Origin: Amycolatopsis sp. FBCC-B4732
GTDB taxonomy: Bacteria; Actinomycetota; Actinomycetes; Mycobacteriales; Pseudonocardiaceae
Assembly: GCF_023008405.1 (NCBI RefSeq)
Contig: NZ_CP095376.1
Location: 5,232,001-5,296,000, forward strand
Length of the DNA stretch: 64,000 nt
Direction: 5' to 3'
Shown here: in pieces, positions 8,822-16,463 of the stretch
How positions within the stretch are numbered: position 1 is the stretch's first letter
Layout of the letters: each line of letters begins with the position of its first letter
The notes under the pieces: model-generated
Databases searched by the model: none
What the model saw: the letters and a program-made list of their open reading frames with translations, nothing else
What the model was told of the DNA's origin: nothing
Position numbers and translations under genes: made by a program

Positions 8822-10159
8822 GTGCGCCTGACCGCCCTGCTCCCCCTGCTCGCCGCCGTCCCGCTCTTCGCGTTCCCGGCCGTCGCCACGGCCGCGCCCG
8901 GCTGCTTCGACGCCGGTGTTCCGCTGACCGTCGAGGAACAGCGGCTGACCGCTTCCCTGCCCGCGGGTGGTCCCGCCGCCGGACCCGAACTCGTCCGGCT
9001 GGCGGGGTTCGACCCGCTCGTCGCCGAGGTGAAGCACGACCTCTGCGCGGCGCGCACCCCGCGCCGGGCCGAGCGCCTGGTCACGCAGGCGGGCGACCGG
9101 CTGTGGCGGACGGCCGTCGACCGGGCGCAGGGCCGCCGCCCGGATCTCGGGACGCTCGACCGCTTCGACGACCGGCCGCTGTACTGGGCGCGGCTGCAGC
9201 TCAGCAGCGCGATCCGGCAGTGGAAGCCGTTCCCTTCGCAGCGGGATTCGCTGCTTTCGGCGTTCGACCGGGGTTCGCGGGGCCTCGACGATGTCCGCTT
9301 CCCGCCCGGGAAGACACGGCGAGTCATGGTGAGCGGCTTCGACCCGTTCCAGCTGGACGGCGCCGGGATCACCATCTCGAACCCGGCCGGCGCGTCGGCG
9401 CTGCAGCTCGACGGCCGCGTCCTCGACACCCCTTCGGGCCCGGCCGTGGTCCAGGCCGTGAGCTTCCCGGTGGTGTGGGGCTACTTCGACCAGGGCATCG
9501 TGGAAGCGGCGTACGGAACGGCGTTGCGCGACCGCGCGCGGCGCCCGGACGTGGTCCTGACGATCAGCCAGGGCCGCCCGGGCCGCTTCGACGTCGAACG
9601 CTGGGCGGGCGCCTGGCGCGGCGGCTTCCCGGACAACAACAACGCTTCGGTGACAGGTGGCGTCCCGCCGGCCGCGGGCTGGCCGCAACCGGACGTCCAG
9701 TTCATCGAGACGACGCTGCCGTACTCGCGGATGCTCGCGGTGCCGGGTGCGTACCCGGTGAACTTCAACCAGGCGTTCTGCGTGTGGCCGGACTCTTCCC
9801 ACCCGGGTGAAGGGACGCCGGTGTGCCGCTCGGACGCCCCGGCCCCCGGCGAAATCGCGGCTTCGGGCGGCGGCGGGAACTACCTGAGCAATGAATCGAT
9901 GTTCCGGGCGAACCGGGTCCGGCTGGGACTGGGCCTGACGTCGGTGGCGGGCGGGCACCTGCACACGCCGGTACTGGGCCAGCCGACGGGCTTGACGGAC
10001 CCTGATTTCGAGGCCCGTCGCCAAGCGATCGCGGCGCAGGTGATCGCGTTGACGACAGCGGCGGCGGGCGGTCCGGACGCGAAAATCCGGCCGCAGCCGG
10101 CAGTGGAATCCCCGCGAGCGGCGCTGGAATCCTTGCCGGGCACGGTGTTGAGCCGCTGA
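8822..10159 (+). CDS. Secreted pyroglutamyl-peptidase-like protein, catalytic Cys missing
   Basis: 445 residues from GTG 8822, with GTGGAGGGA (8808-8815) as ribosome site and a signal peptide ending ATAA. After an all-helical N-terminal part (about 30-170), the C-terminal half resembles C15 pyrrolidone-carboxyl peptidase: VSGFDPF with a following NPAG (substrate loop), then the strand that normally reads AGxYxCN. Here it is PGAYPVNF, so Val stands where the nucleophilic Cys is expected; a late GGHLHTPVL fits the His motif. Other Cys residues (FCVWPD, PVCRSD) more likely form disulfides. Either a non-peptidase or a re-wired enzyme; family assignment is fair, activity doubtful. It ends at a bidirectional hairpin. 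Confidence 0.65.
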   Translation: MRLTALLPLLAAVPLFAFPAVATAAPGCFDAGVPLTVEEQRLTASLPAGGPAAGPELVRLAGFDPLVAEVKHDLCAARTPRRAERLVTQAGDRLWRTAVDRAQGRRPDLGTLDRFDDRPLYWARLQLSSAIRQWKPFPSQRDSLLSAFDRGSRGLDDVRFPPGKTRRVMVSGFDPFQLDGAGITISNPAGASALQLDGRVLDTPSGPAVVQAVSFPVVWGYFDQGIVEAAYGTALRDRARRPDVVLTISQGRPGRFDVERWAGAWRGGFPDNNNASVTGGVPPAAGWPQPDVQFIETTLPYSRMLAVPGAYPVNFNQAFCVWPDSSHPGEGTPVCRSDAPAPGEIAASGGGGNYLSNESMFRANRVRLGLGLTSVAGGHLHTPVLGQPTGLTDPDFEARRQAIAAQVIALTTAAAGGPDAKIRPQPAVESPRAALESLPGTVLSR

Positions 10160-10169
10160 GCACGATCCC

Positions 10170-10202
10170 GGAGGCCGGGAACGCGCCGCGTTCCCGGCCT
10201 CC
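10170..10202. terminator. Bidirectional hairpin terminator
   Basis: Near-perfect palindrome: GGAGGCCGGGAACGCG (10170-10185) and its exact complement (10187-10202). It sits between the convergent stops of the Pcp-like gene (10159) and the GT20 gene (10207), serves both strands, and marks the left edge of the biosynthetic cluster. Confidence 0.85.
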
Positions 10203-10206
10203 CCGG

Positions 10207-11595
10207 TCAGAGCCCGAAAACCCCCTTCACCCAGCCGGCCACGGTCTCCTCGCGCAGGGCCGCGCGGCGCTCGCTGCGCAGTGATGACCCCGGCCGGGTC
10301 AGGGCCGCCTCCATTGCTTCGGCGGTCGCCGTCAGGTCGAACGGGTCGATCCCGACGGCGAAGCGGCCGAGGCCCTCGATCACGCCGGCGTTCTCCGACA
10401 GCAGCAGCGTCGCGTCGTCCGGCAGCAGGTACGCGGCTTCCTTGGCGAAGAGATTGAGGCCGTCGTAGGTCGAGTTGACCACTGCCGCGTCGCTCATGCT
10501 CAGGCCGGCCAGGACGCAGTGGCGGGAGTCGTCGTCCGCGGCCGGGCGGATCAGCGAAACCGCCTCCCGGCCGCCGGTCGCGAACCGGGTGTTGATCCGG
10601 TGCACGATCTCCTCCGTCTCCTCCGCGTGGGCGCGGTGGCGGCCGGCGGCGCGGCTCGGTGTCGTCACGACCGCGGCGAACCAGCACTCCGCCGCCAGCT
10701 CCGGACGGCGTTCGAGCAGCAGCTCGTAGGCGCGGAACCCGCGGGGCAGGTTCTTCCACAGGTCCAGCCGGTCGGCGCGCAGCATGATCCGGCGCCCGTG
10801 CGACCACCGTGCCAGCCGGGTGCGCCACCGCTTCATCGCGGCTTCGCCGGTCATGCGGTCGATCGTGGCGGTGTCGAGGGGGAACGGCGTCGCGACGAGC
10901 TCCGTCCGGTGCCCGCCGAGGTGCACGCTCCGCCCGTCGACGACGGCGCCCGGCACGTACCGGGCGCAGCAGCGCAGGAACGCGTCGGCCCACCGGGTCG
11001 CGTGGAAGCCCACGACGTCGCAGCGCAGCAGGCTGGTCAGGAGCCGGACGCGGATGCGGCGCGGGATGAGCGCGAAGTAGTCCGGCTCGCACCAGGGCGT
11101 GCCGAGGAAGTAGGTGAGCTTGCCGCGGACGGGCTGCTCCGCGGTGAAGAACTCCGGGACCAGCATCAGGTGCGGGTCGTTCAGCAGGACGAGGGTGTCC
11201 TCGCCGCCCGCGGCCAGCTCGGCGAGCCGCTTGGCGTAGGTGCGGTTGACCTCCTCGTAGCCGGCCCAGGCGGCCCACAGGGCGTCGTCGAACACCGGCT
11301 GGGCCGAGGTGTCGTGCATGTAGTGCAGCAGGCCGAGCAGGAGCCGGATGGAGATTTCGTCGTAGTGCTTGCGCCGCAGGTCTTCCCCCGGCTCGATCGG
11401 GTGCAGGAAGACGTCCTCGCCGATCCGCACGGTGTCCGGCGCGTCCGGCCGGTCGGGCGGCGCGGTGAAGATCCAGTGCCCGCCGTGCTGTTCGAGCAGC
11501 GCGACGAGCATCGGTGCGAGACCGCCGGGCGAGCGGGGCGCGAGCACCCCGCCGTCCCAGCGCGGGCAACTGTTGCTGCAGGTCAGAATCCTCAT
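10207..11595 (-). CDS. bexG2: GT20 glycosyltransferase, OtsA-like; probable 2-thiotrehalose-6-phosphate synthase (BexG2 type)
   Basis: Predicted to join UDP-glucose to 2-thioglucose 6-phosphate, giving the 2-thiotrehalose 6-phosphate that becomes the thiodisaccharide of BE-7585A; I recall this activity being shown for BexG2. 462 residues, trehalose-6-phosphate synthase size. The OtsA scaffold is clear: GGL loop (24-26), NDPHLM, DRLDLWKN with the conserved Arg/Lys, and YDGLNLFAKE near the C-terminus. Two OtsA residues are changed: SNR is SNS (Arg9 to Ser, phosphate-binding) and FLH is FLG (catalytic-site His to Gly165). The ATG at 11595 overlaps the upstream MFS stop (ATGA). The ThiG homologue nearby is the main support for this substrate; an ordinary OtsA paralogue is the alternative. 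Confidence 0.8.
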   Translation of the reverse strand: MRILTCSNSCPRWDGGVLAPRSPGGLAPMLVALLEQHGGHWIFTAPPDRPDAPDTVRIGEDVFLHPIEPGEDLRRKHYDEISIRLLLGLLHYMHDTSAQPVFDDALWAAWAGYEEVNRTYAKRLAELAAGGEDTLVLLNDPHLMLVPEFFTAEQPVRGKLTYFLGTPWCEPDYFALIPRRIRVRLLTSLLRCDVVGFHATRWADAFLRCCARYVPGAVVDGRSVHLGGHRTELVATPFPLDTATIDRMTGEAAMKRWRTRLARWSHGRRIMLRADRLDLWKNLPRGFRAYELLLERRPELAAECWFAAVVTTPSRAAGRHRAHAEETEEIVHRINTRFATGGREAVSLIRPAADDDSRHCVLAGLSMSDAAVVNSTYDGLNLFAKEAAYLLPDDATLLLSENAGVIEGLGRFAVGIDPFDLTATAEAMEAALTRPGSSLRSERRAALREETVAGWVKGVFGL

Positions 11596-12827
11596 GAAGG
11601 TCGCCTCCTGGCGCGCGTGCAGGTGAGGGCCAGACCGGCGGCGGCGAAGACGCCGAGCCCCGCGGCCAGGCCGCGGTAACCGCCGATCGCCGAGACGACG
11701 CCGGCCAGGGGTGCGGCCACCACGGCCGCCAGCCCCATCGCCGCCTCGCCGATTCCTTCGAGGTGGGTGCGCAGTCCGGGGGACGCGGTCGCGCCGAGCA
11801 GGGCGCTGCCGCCGACCACGCCGCCGTTCCAGCCCAGTCCGACGAGGACGAGGTGGAGCGTCATCACCACGGGGTCGTGCTCGCCGGCCATGGCGCCGAG
11901 CACGCCGGCACCGAACAGGAACACGCCGCCGGCCGCGATGAGGTACACCGGGCCGAACCGGTCGGCGAGCGCGCCGGTGACCGCGGACGGGCCGAACATG
12001 CACACGACGTGCAGCGCGACCACGAGCCCGACGGCGGTCAGGCCGTCACCGCCCGCGCTCAGGTGGACCGGCGCCACGGTCATGACGCCGACCATGGCGA
12101 AGTTCGTCAGCGCGAGCGCGGAGATCGCCGGCCACGCGCGGGACGAGCGCAGGGCCCGCAGGACACCCCCGGTCTCGGCGCCTTCCGGACGTCCGCCGGA
12201 GAGACCGGCGCGGGACAGCGCGGCGAACGCGAGGGCCGCGGCCCCGAAGGCCACGATGGCCACCAGGTACGCGCCGGACTCGCGGACGAGGCCGGCGTGC
12301 GCGGCCAGCACCGCGCCGGGGCCCAGCAGGACCGGGCTGACGACGGCGCCGACGGCGGTCGCGGACAGCACCCGCCCCAGGGCGCGGCCGCGGCGGTCCG
12401 GGGGAACCACCGCGGCCGCTGCGTACCGTGCCAGGAAGACCGCCGCGTTGGCGGCACCCAGCAGGACGCTCCCGAGGAGAACGAGGGGGAAGCTGCCGCT
12501 CGCGCCGGCCGGCACGACCAGCGCGGCGCCGGCCGCGCCGACGGCGAACCCGGCCGCCAACCCGGGACCGCGGCGGCCCTGGGAAGCCAGCCGCGAGATC
12601 AGGATGGCGGCGCCGGCCTGGCCGGCGAGGTTCATCGCGACCGGAAGCCCGGCCGCCGCGGCCGACCCGGTCATCGCGGTGGCCAGCAACGGACCGGCCG
12701 TGCCGCCCGCCGCGAGCCCGGTACTGCCGACCGCGGTGGCGAGCGCCACCAGGGCCGGGACCGCGGCGGTGCCCCGCGGTGGTGGCGGGACCGGCCGGTG
12801 CGGCTGCACCGGAACTTCCGACGACAA
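11592..12827 (-). CDS. MFS transporter, probable exporter
   Basis: About 12 hydrophobic helices over 411 residues, with the MFS loop motif (DRFGPVYLIAAGG type) after the seventh helix. The TTG at 12827 is my chosen start, because GAGGGGG lies just upstream and the helices begin soon after; longer in-frame extensions run into the tandem repeat array and are unlikely. It is coupled to the GT20 gene by ATGA. It may export the glycoside or an intermediate, or act in self-resistance; substrate is not readable from sequence. Confidence 0.75.
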   Translation of the reverse strand: MSSEVPVQPHRPVPPPPRGTAAVPALVALATAVGSTGLAAGGTAGPLLATAMTGSAAAAGLPVAMNLAGQAGAAILISRLASQGRRGPGLAAGFAVGAAGAALVVPAGASGSFPLVLLGSVLLGAANAAVFLARYAAAAVVPPDRRGRALGRVLSATAVGAVVSPVLLGPGAVLAAHAGLVRESGAYLVAIVAFGAAALAFAALSRAGLSGGRPEGAETGGVLRALRSSRAWPAISALALTNFAMVGVMTVAPVHLSAGGDGLTAVGLVVALHVVCMFGPSAVTGALADRFGPVYLIAAGGVFLFGAGVLGAMAGEHDPVVMTLHLVLVGLGWNGGVVGGSALLGATASPGLRTHLEGIGEAAMGLAAVVAAPLAGVVSAIGGYRGLAAGLGVFAAAGLALTCTRARRRPS

Positions 12828-12851
12828 AGCTTCCCCCTCGTTTCCCCGAAC

Positions 12852-13317
12852 CGCCACGCCAACCCGCGGCGGCGATTTCCGGCTGCCACACGGTGAAGTG
12901 CGGCAGCGAGTTCGTGGTAGCGGACCGGGTGGCCCGGCACCAAGCGCGGCTTCAGCCGCCGCGCCGGTCGTAGCGCCGCCACGCCAACCCGCGGCGGCGA
13001 TTTCCGGCTGCCACACGGTGAAGTGCGGCAGCGAGTTCGTGGTAGCGGACCGGGTGGCCCGGCACCAAGCGCGGCTTCAGCCGCCGCGCCGGTCGTAGCG
13101 CCGCCACGCCAACCCGCGGCGGCGATTTCCGGCTGCCACACGGTGAAGTGCGGCAGCGAGTTCGTGGTAGCGGACCGGGTGGCCCGGCACCAAGCGCGGC
13201 TTCAGCCGCCGCGCCGGTCGTAGCGCCGCCACGCCAACCCGCGGCGGCGATTTCCGGCTGCCACACGGTGAAGTGCGGCAGCGAGTTCGTGGTGGCGGAC
13301 CGGGTGGCCCGGCACCA
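12852..13317. repeat. 125-bp tandem repeat array (3 full copies plus a 91-bp copy)
   Basis: Copies begin at 12852, 12977, 13102 and 13227; the first three look identical and the fourth breaks off at 13317 with one difference. There is no spacer between copies. Each unit can form three stem-loops; in copy 1 one is GCTGCCACAC (12882-12891) with GTGCGGCAGC (12898-12907), one mismatch, 6-nt loop. The other two are CCGGG-TGG-CCCGG and GCGGCT-TC-AGCCGC. 125 is not a multiple of 3, so the long open frames across it are not coding. It fills the gap between the MFS/GT20 unit and the bexX unit. Confidence 0.95.
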
Positions 13318-13322
13318 GGTGT

Positions 13323-13437
13323 GGCAACGACTTGCGGTCCTGCCGGGACTTGCGAACCGCACGCGGGCGGCACCGGCGACCACACCCGAAGCGCGGCAAC
13401 GACTCGCGACCCCGGCCGGAACTTGCGAACCGACGGG
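13323..13437. repeat. Degenerate 72-bp direct repeat beside the array
   Basis: Two related units starting GGCAACGAC at 13323 and 13395 each end in ACTTGCGAACCG, with point differences. A further scrap resembling the 125-bp unit (GGCGGCGATTTCCG) follows at about 13460. Together with the array this makes the roughly 700 bp between 12828 and 13537 non-coding and repetitive. Confidence 0.7.
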
Positions 13438-13517
13438 CGTCACCCGCCGCGCCGGAGCGTGGCGGCGATTTCCGCCGGCTGCCTCGGGTTGGTGCAGCAC
13501 CGGCAGCCGCGGCAGGG

Positions 13518-13536
13518 CCGGCGCAAGCCGCGCCGG
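13518..13536 (-). terminator. Hairpin terminator after bexX
   Basis: CCGGCGC (13518-13524) pairs with GCGCCGG (13530-13536) across a 5-nt loop, beginning directly after the bexX stop at 13538. It should end the three-gene bexX transcript before the repeat array. Confidence 0.6.
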
Positions 13537-13537
13537 G

Positions 13538-14308
13538 TCAGACCGCCGCTGCTACCTCCGGCATCGGGCCGGACTCGTACGACAGCAGCCCCGCCAACGC
13601 GGCCTGGCGCATCGCCGCCGCCATCAGCAGCGGGGACTCCGCGCGGACCAAAGCCGTGTTCACCAGCGTTGCCGACGCTCCCAGCTCCATCGCCTCGGCG
13701 ACGTGCCGTGCGCTGCCGATCCCGCCCTCGACGACCACCGGGATGCCGATCTGCTCGATCAGCTCCCGGATCGCCGCCGGGTTCGCGATCCCGCGGCCCG
13801 AAGCGACCGGGGACGCCATCACGCGCAGTGCCGCGCAGCCCGCCTCCTCCAGGGCGCGGGCGGTGGCCAGGTCCGGCAGGATGAACGGCAGCAGTTCCAT
13901 CCCCTCGGCCCGCAGTTCGCGGGCCGCCTCGACGGTGCCCGCGTTGTCCGGCGTGTTGTCGTCGCCGCGCACGTCGAGCTTCAGGATCTCGATGCCCAGC
14001 GAATCGCGCAGGATTCTGGCGCTGCGCAACGCACTTTCCTTGGTGCGGGCGAACGACGTCGTGCCGATCCACGTGAAGTCGTCGAGCGGCAGCTCGTCGG
14101 CCAGGTCCATCAGCAACAGGCTCGAACGGCGGTTGTCCGGGTCCACGGTGGTGATGAAGACGTCCGCGCCCGCCGCGTTGAGGACGTCTCGGACGAGCGG
14201 GACCGAGTCGTACTGCTCGATCCCCACGAGGATCCTCGAGCGGAACTCGCGGGCGCCGATCTTCAGCCACGGTTCGTCGGCGACGACGCCGATGTGCGGA
14301 ATGGTCAC
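13538..14308 (-). CDS. bexX: ThiG-like 2-thiosugar synthase (BexX type)
   Basis: Predicted to form a Lys adduct with glucose 6-phosphate and accept sulfur from a sulfur-carrier thiocarboxylate, giving 2-thioglucose 6-phosphate. 256 residues, ThiG size. Features of thiazole synthase: LKIGAREFRSRILVG at the start, EILKLDVRGDD with Lys110 in the Schiff-base position, VMASPVASGRGI and VEGGIGSARHV as phosphate-binding loops. No thiS, thiO, thiF, thiC or other thiamin gene is near; instead it sits in an angucycline cluster, which is the mark of BexX rather than of thiamin ThiG. GTG 14308 overlaps the upstream DHA2 stop (GTGA). A displaced true thiG is the alternative, much less likely here. Confidence 0.87.
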   Translation of the reverse strand: MTIPHIGVVADEPWLKIGAREFRSRILVGIEQYDSVPLVRDVLNAAGADVFITTVDPDNRRSSLLLMDLADELPLDDFTWIGTTSFARTKESALRSARILRDSLGIEILKLDVRGDDNTPDNAGTVEAARELRAEGMELLPFILPDLATARALEEAGCAALRVMASPVASGRGIANPAAIRELIEQIGIPVVVEGGIGSARHVAEAMELGASATLVNTALVRAESPLLMAAAMRQAALAGLLSYESGPMPEVAAAV

Positions 14309-15753
14309 TGTTCGTCCGTCCTTTCCAGCGGTTCACGGGTGGTGCGGGCGCGGTGGAGGGTGATGCGGAGCCATTGCGAACACATCAACGCGAGCACGGC
14401 CGAGCCGGTCAGCCACCAGAACACCCCGCGGAACGCGTGCTCTTCGCCTGCCTCGAGACCGTTGGCGATGGTGACCGTGTACAGCGAGCCGCCGAGGGCG
14501 CCGCCGATGCGCTGGACGATGTTCACCTGCGTGGTGGCGTCGGGGAGCTGGTCCGGGTGCACCGTCTGGTAGGCCGCGATCCCGGGCGGGACCGCGGTCG
14601 CCGCGACCGACGCGCCGAGCAGCACCAGCAGGACCTCGATGAGCACCGGGTCGGCGTTCGCGTCGGCGCCGACGAAGAGGAACGCGATCGTCGTCGCGAG
14701 CGCGGCCACGCTGCCCCACGTCGCGACCAGGCCGCCGCCGTAGCGGTCGGTCAGCCGGCCGGTGAGCGGCAGCGCGACCGCCGTGCCGATGCCGAGCGCG
14801 AGCATCCGCAGGCCGGTGCCGATCACGCCGTCGTGGTGCAGGATTTCGAAGTACAGCGGGAAAACCAGGGCCGCGCCGAACATCAGGGCGCCGCTGAACA
14901 CGGCCGCGCCGCTGGCCGCGACGTACACCGGGCGCCGGTAGAGCCCGAGGTCCATCAGCGGGTTCGCCCGGCGCCGGGTGCGCAGGACGAACACCGTCAG
15001 GCCCGCGACGCCGAGCACGAGCGGCGCGAGCACCGGCCAGGCGGCCATCGTGCCCGCCGAACTCCACGCCGTCAGCGCGTACACCAGCAGCGGGAGCCCG
15101 CCGCCGATCCACACGAAACCCCACCAGTCGAGCGGGGCCGCGCCGCCGCGTTCGCCGCGGGGGACGTAGCGGAGGCCGAGCAGCAGGCCGATCGCGCCGA
15201 TGGGCAGGTTGATCAGGAACAGCCACTCCCACGACAGCGCGTGCAGCACCAGGCCGCCGACCACCGGGCCGAGCGTCGGGGCCAGCGCCGCGGCGATGCC
15301 GAGCGTCGACATCACCCGGCCCAGCCGCGCGGCGCCGACCGCCTGGCCGATGATCGTCTGGCCCGCCGGGACCATCAGGCCCGCGGCCAGGCCCTGGACG
15401 ACGCGCAGGGCGATGAGCCAGCCGACGTCGGGCGCGGCCGCGCACAGCCCGGAGGCGAGGGTGAAGGCCACCAGGGCCATCAGCCAGAGCCGCCCCGGGC
15501 CGAGCCGGCGGCCCAGCCAGCCGCACAGCGGCAGCGAAACGGCGAGCGCGACGATGTAGGCGGTCGCGACCCACTGCACCTCGGCGAGCCCGGCGTGCAG
15601 GTCGGCGCCGATGGTGTCCAGGCCGATGTTGGTCAGCGAAGCGTCGAGCCCGGACGCGAACGCCCCGAACACGATGACCAGCGCGAGCCGCCAGACCGGC
15701 CAGCCGATGCGGTCACCCGTGGCCGGCGCGGCGGGCGCGTCCGCGCGGGTCAC
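14305..15753 (-). CDS. DHA2-family drug:H+ antiporter (14 TM helices)
   Basis: 482 residues with about 14 hydrophobic helices, the EmrB/QacA layout. The start IVFGAFASGLDASLTNIGLD holds the D-x-T/S-x-x-N motif of helix 1, and a later GPVVGGLVLHALSWEWLFLINLP matches antiporter motif C. It is likely the angucycline exporter and resistance determinant. It overlaps the FMN reductase upstream and bexX downstream (both GTGA), so it lies in the middle of an operon facing the TetR gene, the usual arrangement for a drug-inducible exporter. Confidence 0.88.
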   Translation of the reverse strand: MTRADAPAAPATGDRIGWPVWRLALVIVFGAFASGLDASLTNIGLDTIGADLHAGLAEVQWVATAYIVALAVSLPLCGWLGRRLGPGRLWLMALVAFTLASGLCAAAPDVGWLIALRVVQGLAAGLMVPAGQTIIGQAVGAARLGRVMSTLGIAAALAPTLGPVVGGLVLHALSWEWLFLINLPIGAIGLLLGLRYVPRGERGGAAPLDWWGFVWIGGGLPLLVYALTAWSSAGTMAAWPVLAPLVLGVAGLTVFVLRTRRRANPLMDLGLYRRPVYVAASGAAVFSGALMFGAALVFPLYFEILHHDGVIGTGLRMLALGIGTAVALPLTGRLTDRYGGGLVATWGSVAALATTIAFLFVGADANADPVLIEVLLVLLGASVAATAVPPGIAAYQTVHPDQLPDATTQVNIVQRIGGALGGSLYTVTIANGLEAGEEHAFRGVFWWLTGSAVLALMCSQWLRITLHRARTTREPLERTDEQ

Positions 15754-16361
15754 GCCGGCACCTCTCCCGCCGCCGCCCGGCCCGCGCGCAGCGGGGCCAG
15801 CGCCGTCGACCAGGCCACGACCTCGTCGATCATCCGGGTGAGCGTCGGCTCCTGGTGGTCGCCGGGCGCGAACTCGCCCGGCTGCGTCATGTCGGTGATC
15901 TTGAAGTCGGCGAAGAGCGACAACGCCACGCACGAGCGCACGTCCGCGAGCTTGACCTCGGACACCGCGGCCCGCAGGTGCTCGACGGCGCGGATGCCGC
16001 CGTGCAGGCCGTAGCTGACGAACCCGGCCGCCTTGTCGCCCCACTCGGCGAAGAGGTAGTCGATCGCGTTCTTCAGCGCGGCCGGGTACGAGTGGTTGTA
16101 CTCGGGGGTGACGAAGACGAAACCGTCGAACCCGTCGATGACGCGCGCCCAGCGCCGCGTGTGCTCGTTCGCGTAGTCGCCGATCGCCGCCGGTACCGGC
16201 TCGTCGAGCAGCGGCAGGTCGAAGTCGGCCAGGTCGACGATTTCGAAGCTGACGTCGCCCGAGCCGGCGTGCCGTTCGGCGACCTCGAGCACCCAGGCGG
16301 CGACCAGGGCCGCGCGGCGGCGCGGCCGGGTGCTGCCGGTGATGACGGCGATCCGGGTCAT
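15750..16361 (-). CDS. NADPH-dependent FMN reductase
   Basis: 203 residues of the flavodoxin-like reductase family. ITGSTRP at the N-terminus binds FMN phosphate and VTPEYNHSYPAALKNAIDYL is the family signature. It could supply reduced flavin to a cluster oxygenase, or reduce a quinone intermediate; which one is not visible. It starts at ATG 16361 behind AGAAGGAG and is first in the operon with the DHA2 exporter and bexX, downstream of the operator-bearing promoter. Confidence 0.88.
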   Translation of the reverse strand: MTRIAVITGSTRPRRRAALVAAWVLEVAERHAGSGDVSFEIVDLADFDLPLLDEPVPAAIGDYANEHTRRWARVIDGFDGFVFVTPEYNHSYPAALKNAIDYLFAEWGDKAAGFVSYGLHGGIRAVEHLRAAVSEVKLADVRSCVALSLFADFKITDMTQPGEFAPGDHQEPTLTRMIDEVVAWSTALAPLRAGRAAAGEVPA

Positions 16362-16400
16362 GGTGACTCCTTCTGCTGCGGATACTCGGGAGGCTTCGCC

Positions 16401-16433
16401 AAGTACAGTACACGTTGTACTTTACCGATGCAA
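16401..16433 (-). promoter_or_regulatory. Promoter of the reductase-exporter-bexX operon with a TetR-type operator
   Basis: On the minus strand, TTGCAT (16433-16428), a 17-bp spacer and TACTGT (16410-16405) give a good sigma-70-type promoter. AAGTACA (16401-16407) and TGTACTT (16416-16422) form a 7-bp inverted repeat with an 8-bp gap covering the -10 box and part of the spacer. A second imperfect inverted repeat (CCGATG-CAAC ... GTTG-TA-CATCGG) lies at about 16425-16450 next to the TetR start. The neighbouring TetR protein is the obvious ligand. Confidence 0.65.
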
Positions 16434-16463
16434 CGGGCGTTGTACATCGGTTAGGATCAGCGC

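Noticed and set aside
12852..13317. CRISPR-like appearance of the repeat array
   Set aside because: Units are 125 bp, head to tail and without variable spacers; no cas gene is near.
13538..14308. Thiamin-biosynthesis thiG
   Set aside because: No other thiamin gene is nearby and the neighbours are exporter, reductase and angucycline genes; the thiosugar role explains the context better.
12671..14572. Long open frames running through the repeat array on both strands
   Set aside because: The 125-bp period shifts the frame in each unit and the peptides are Arg/Ala/Pro-rich frame noise.
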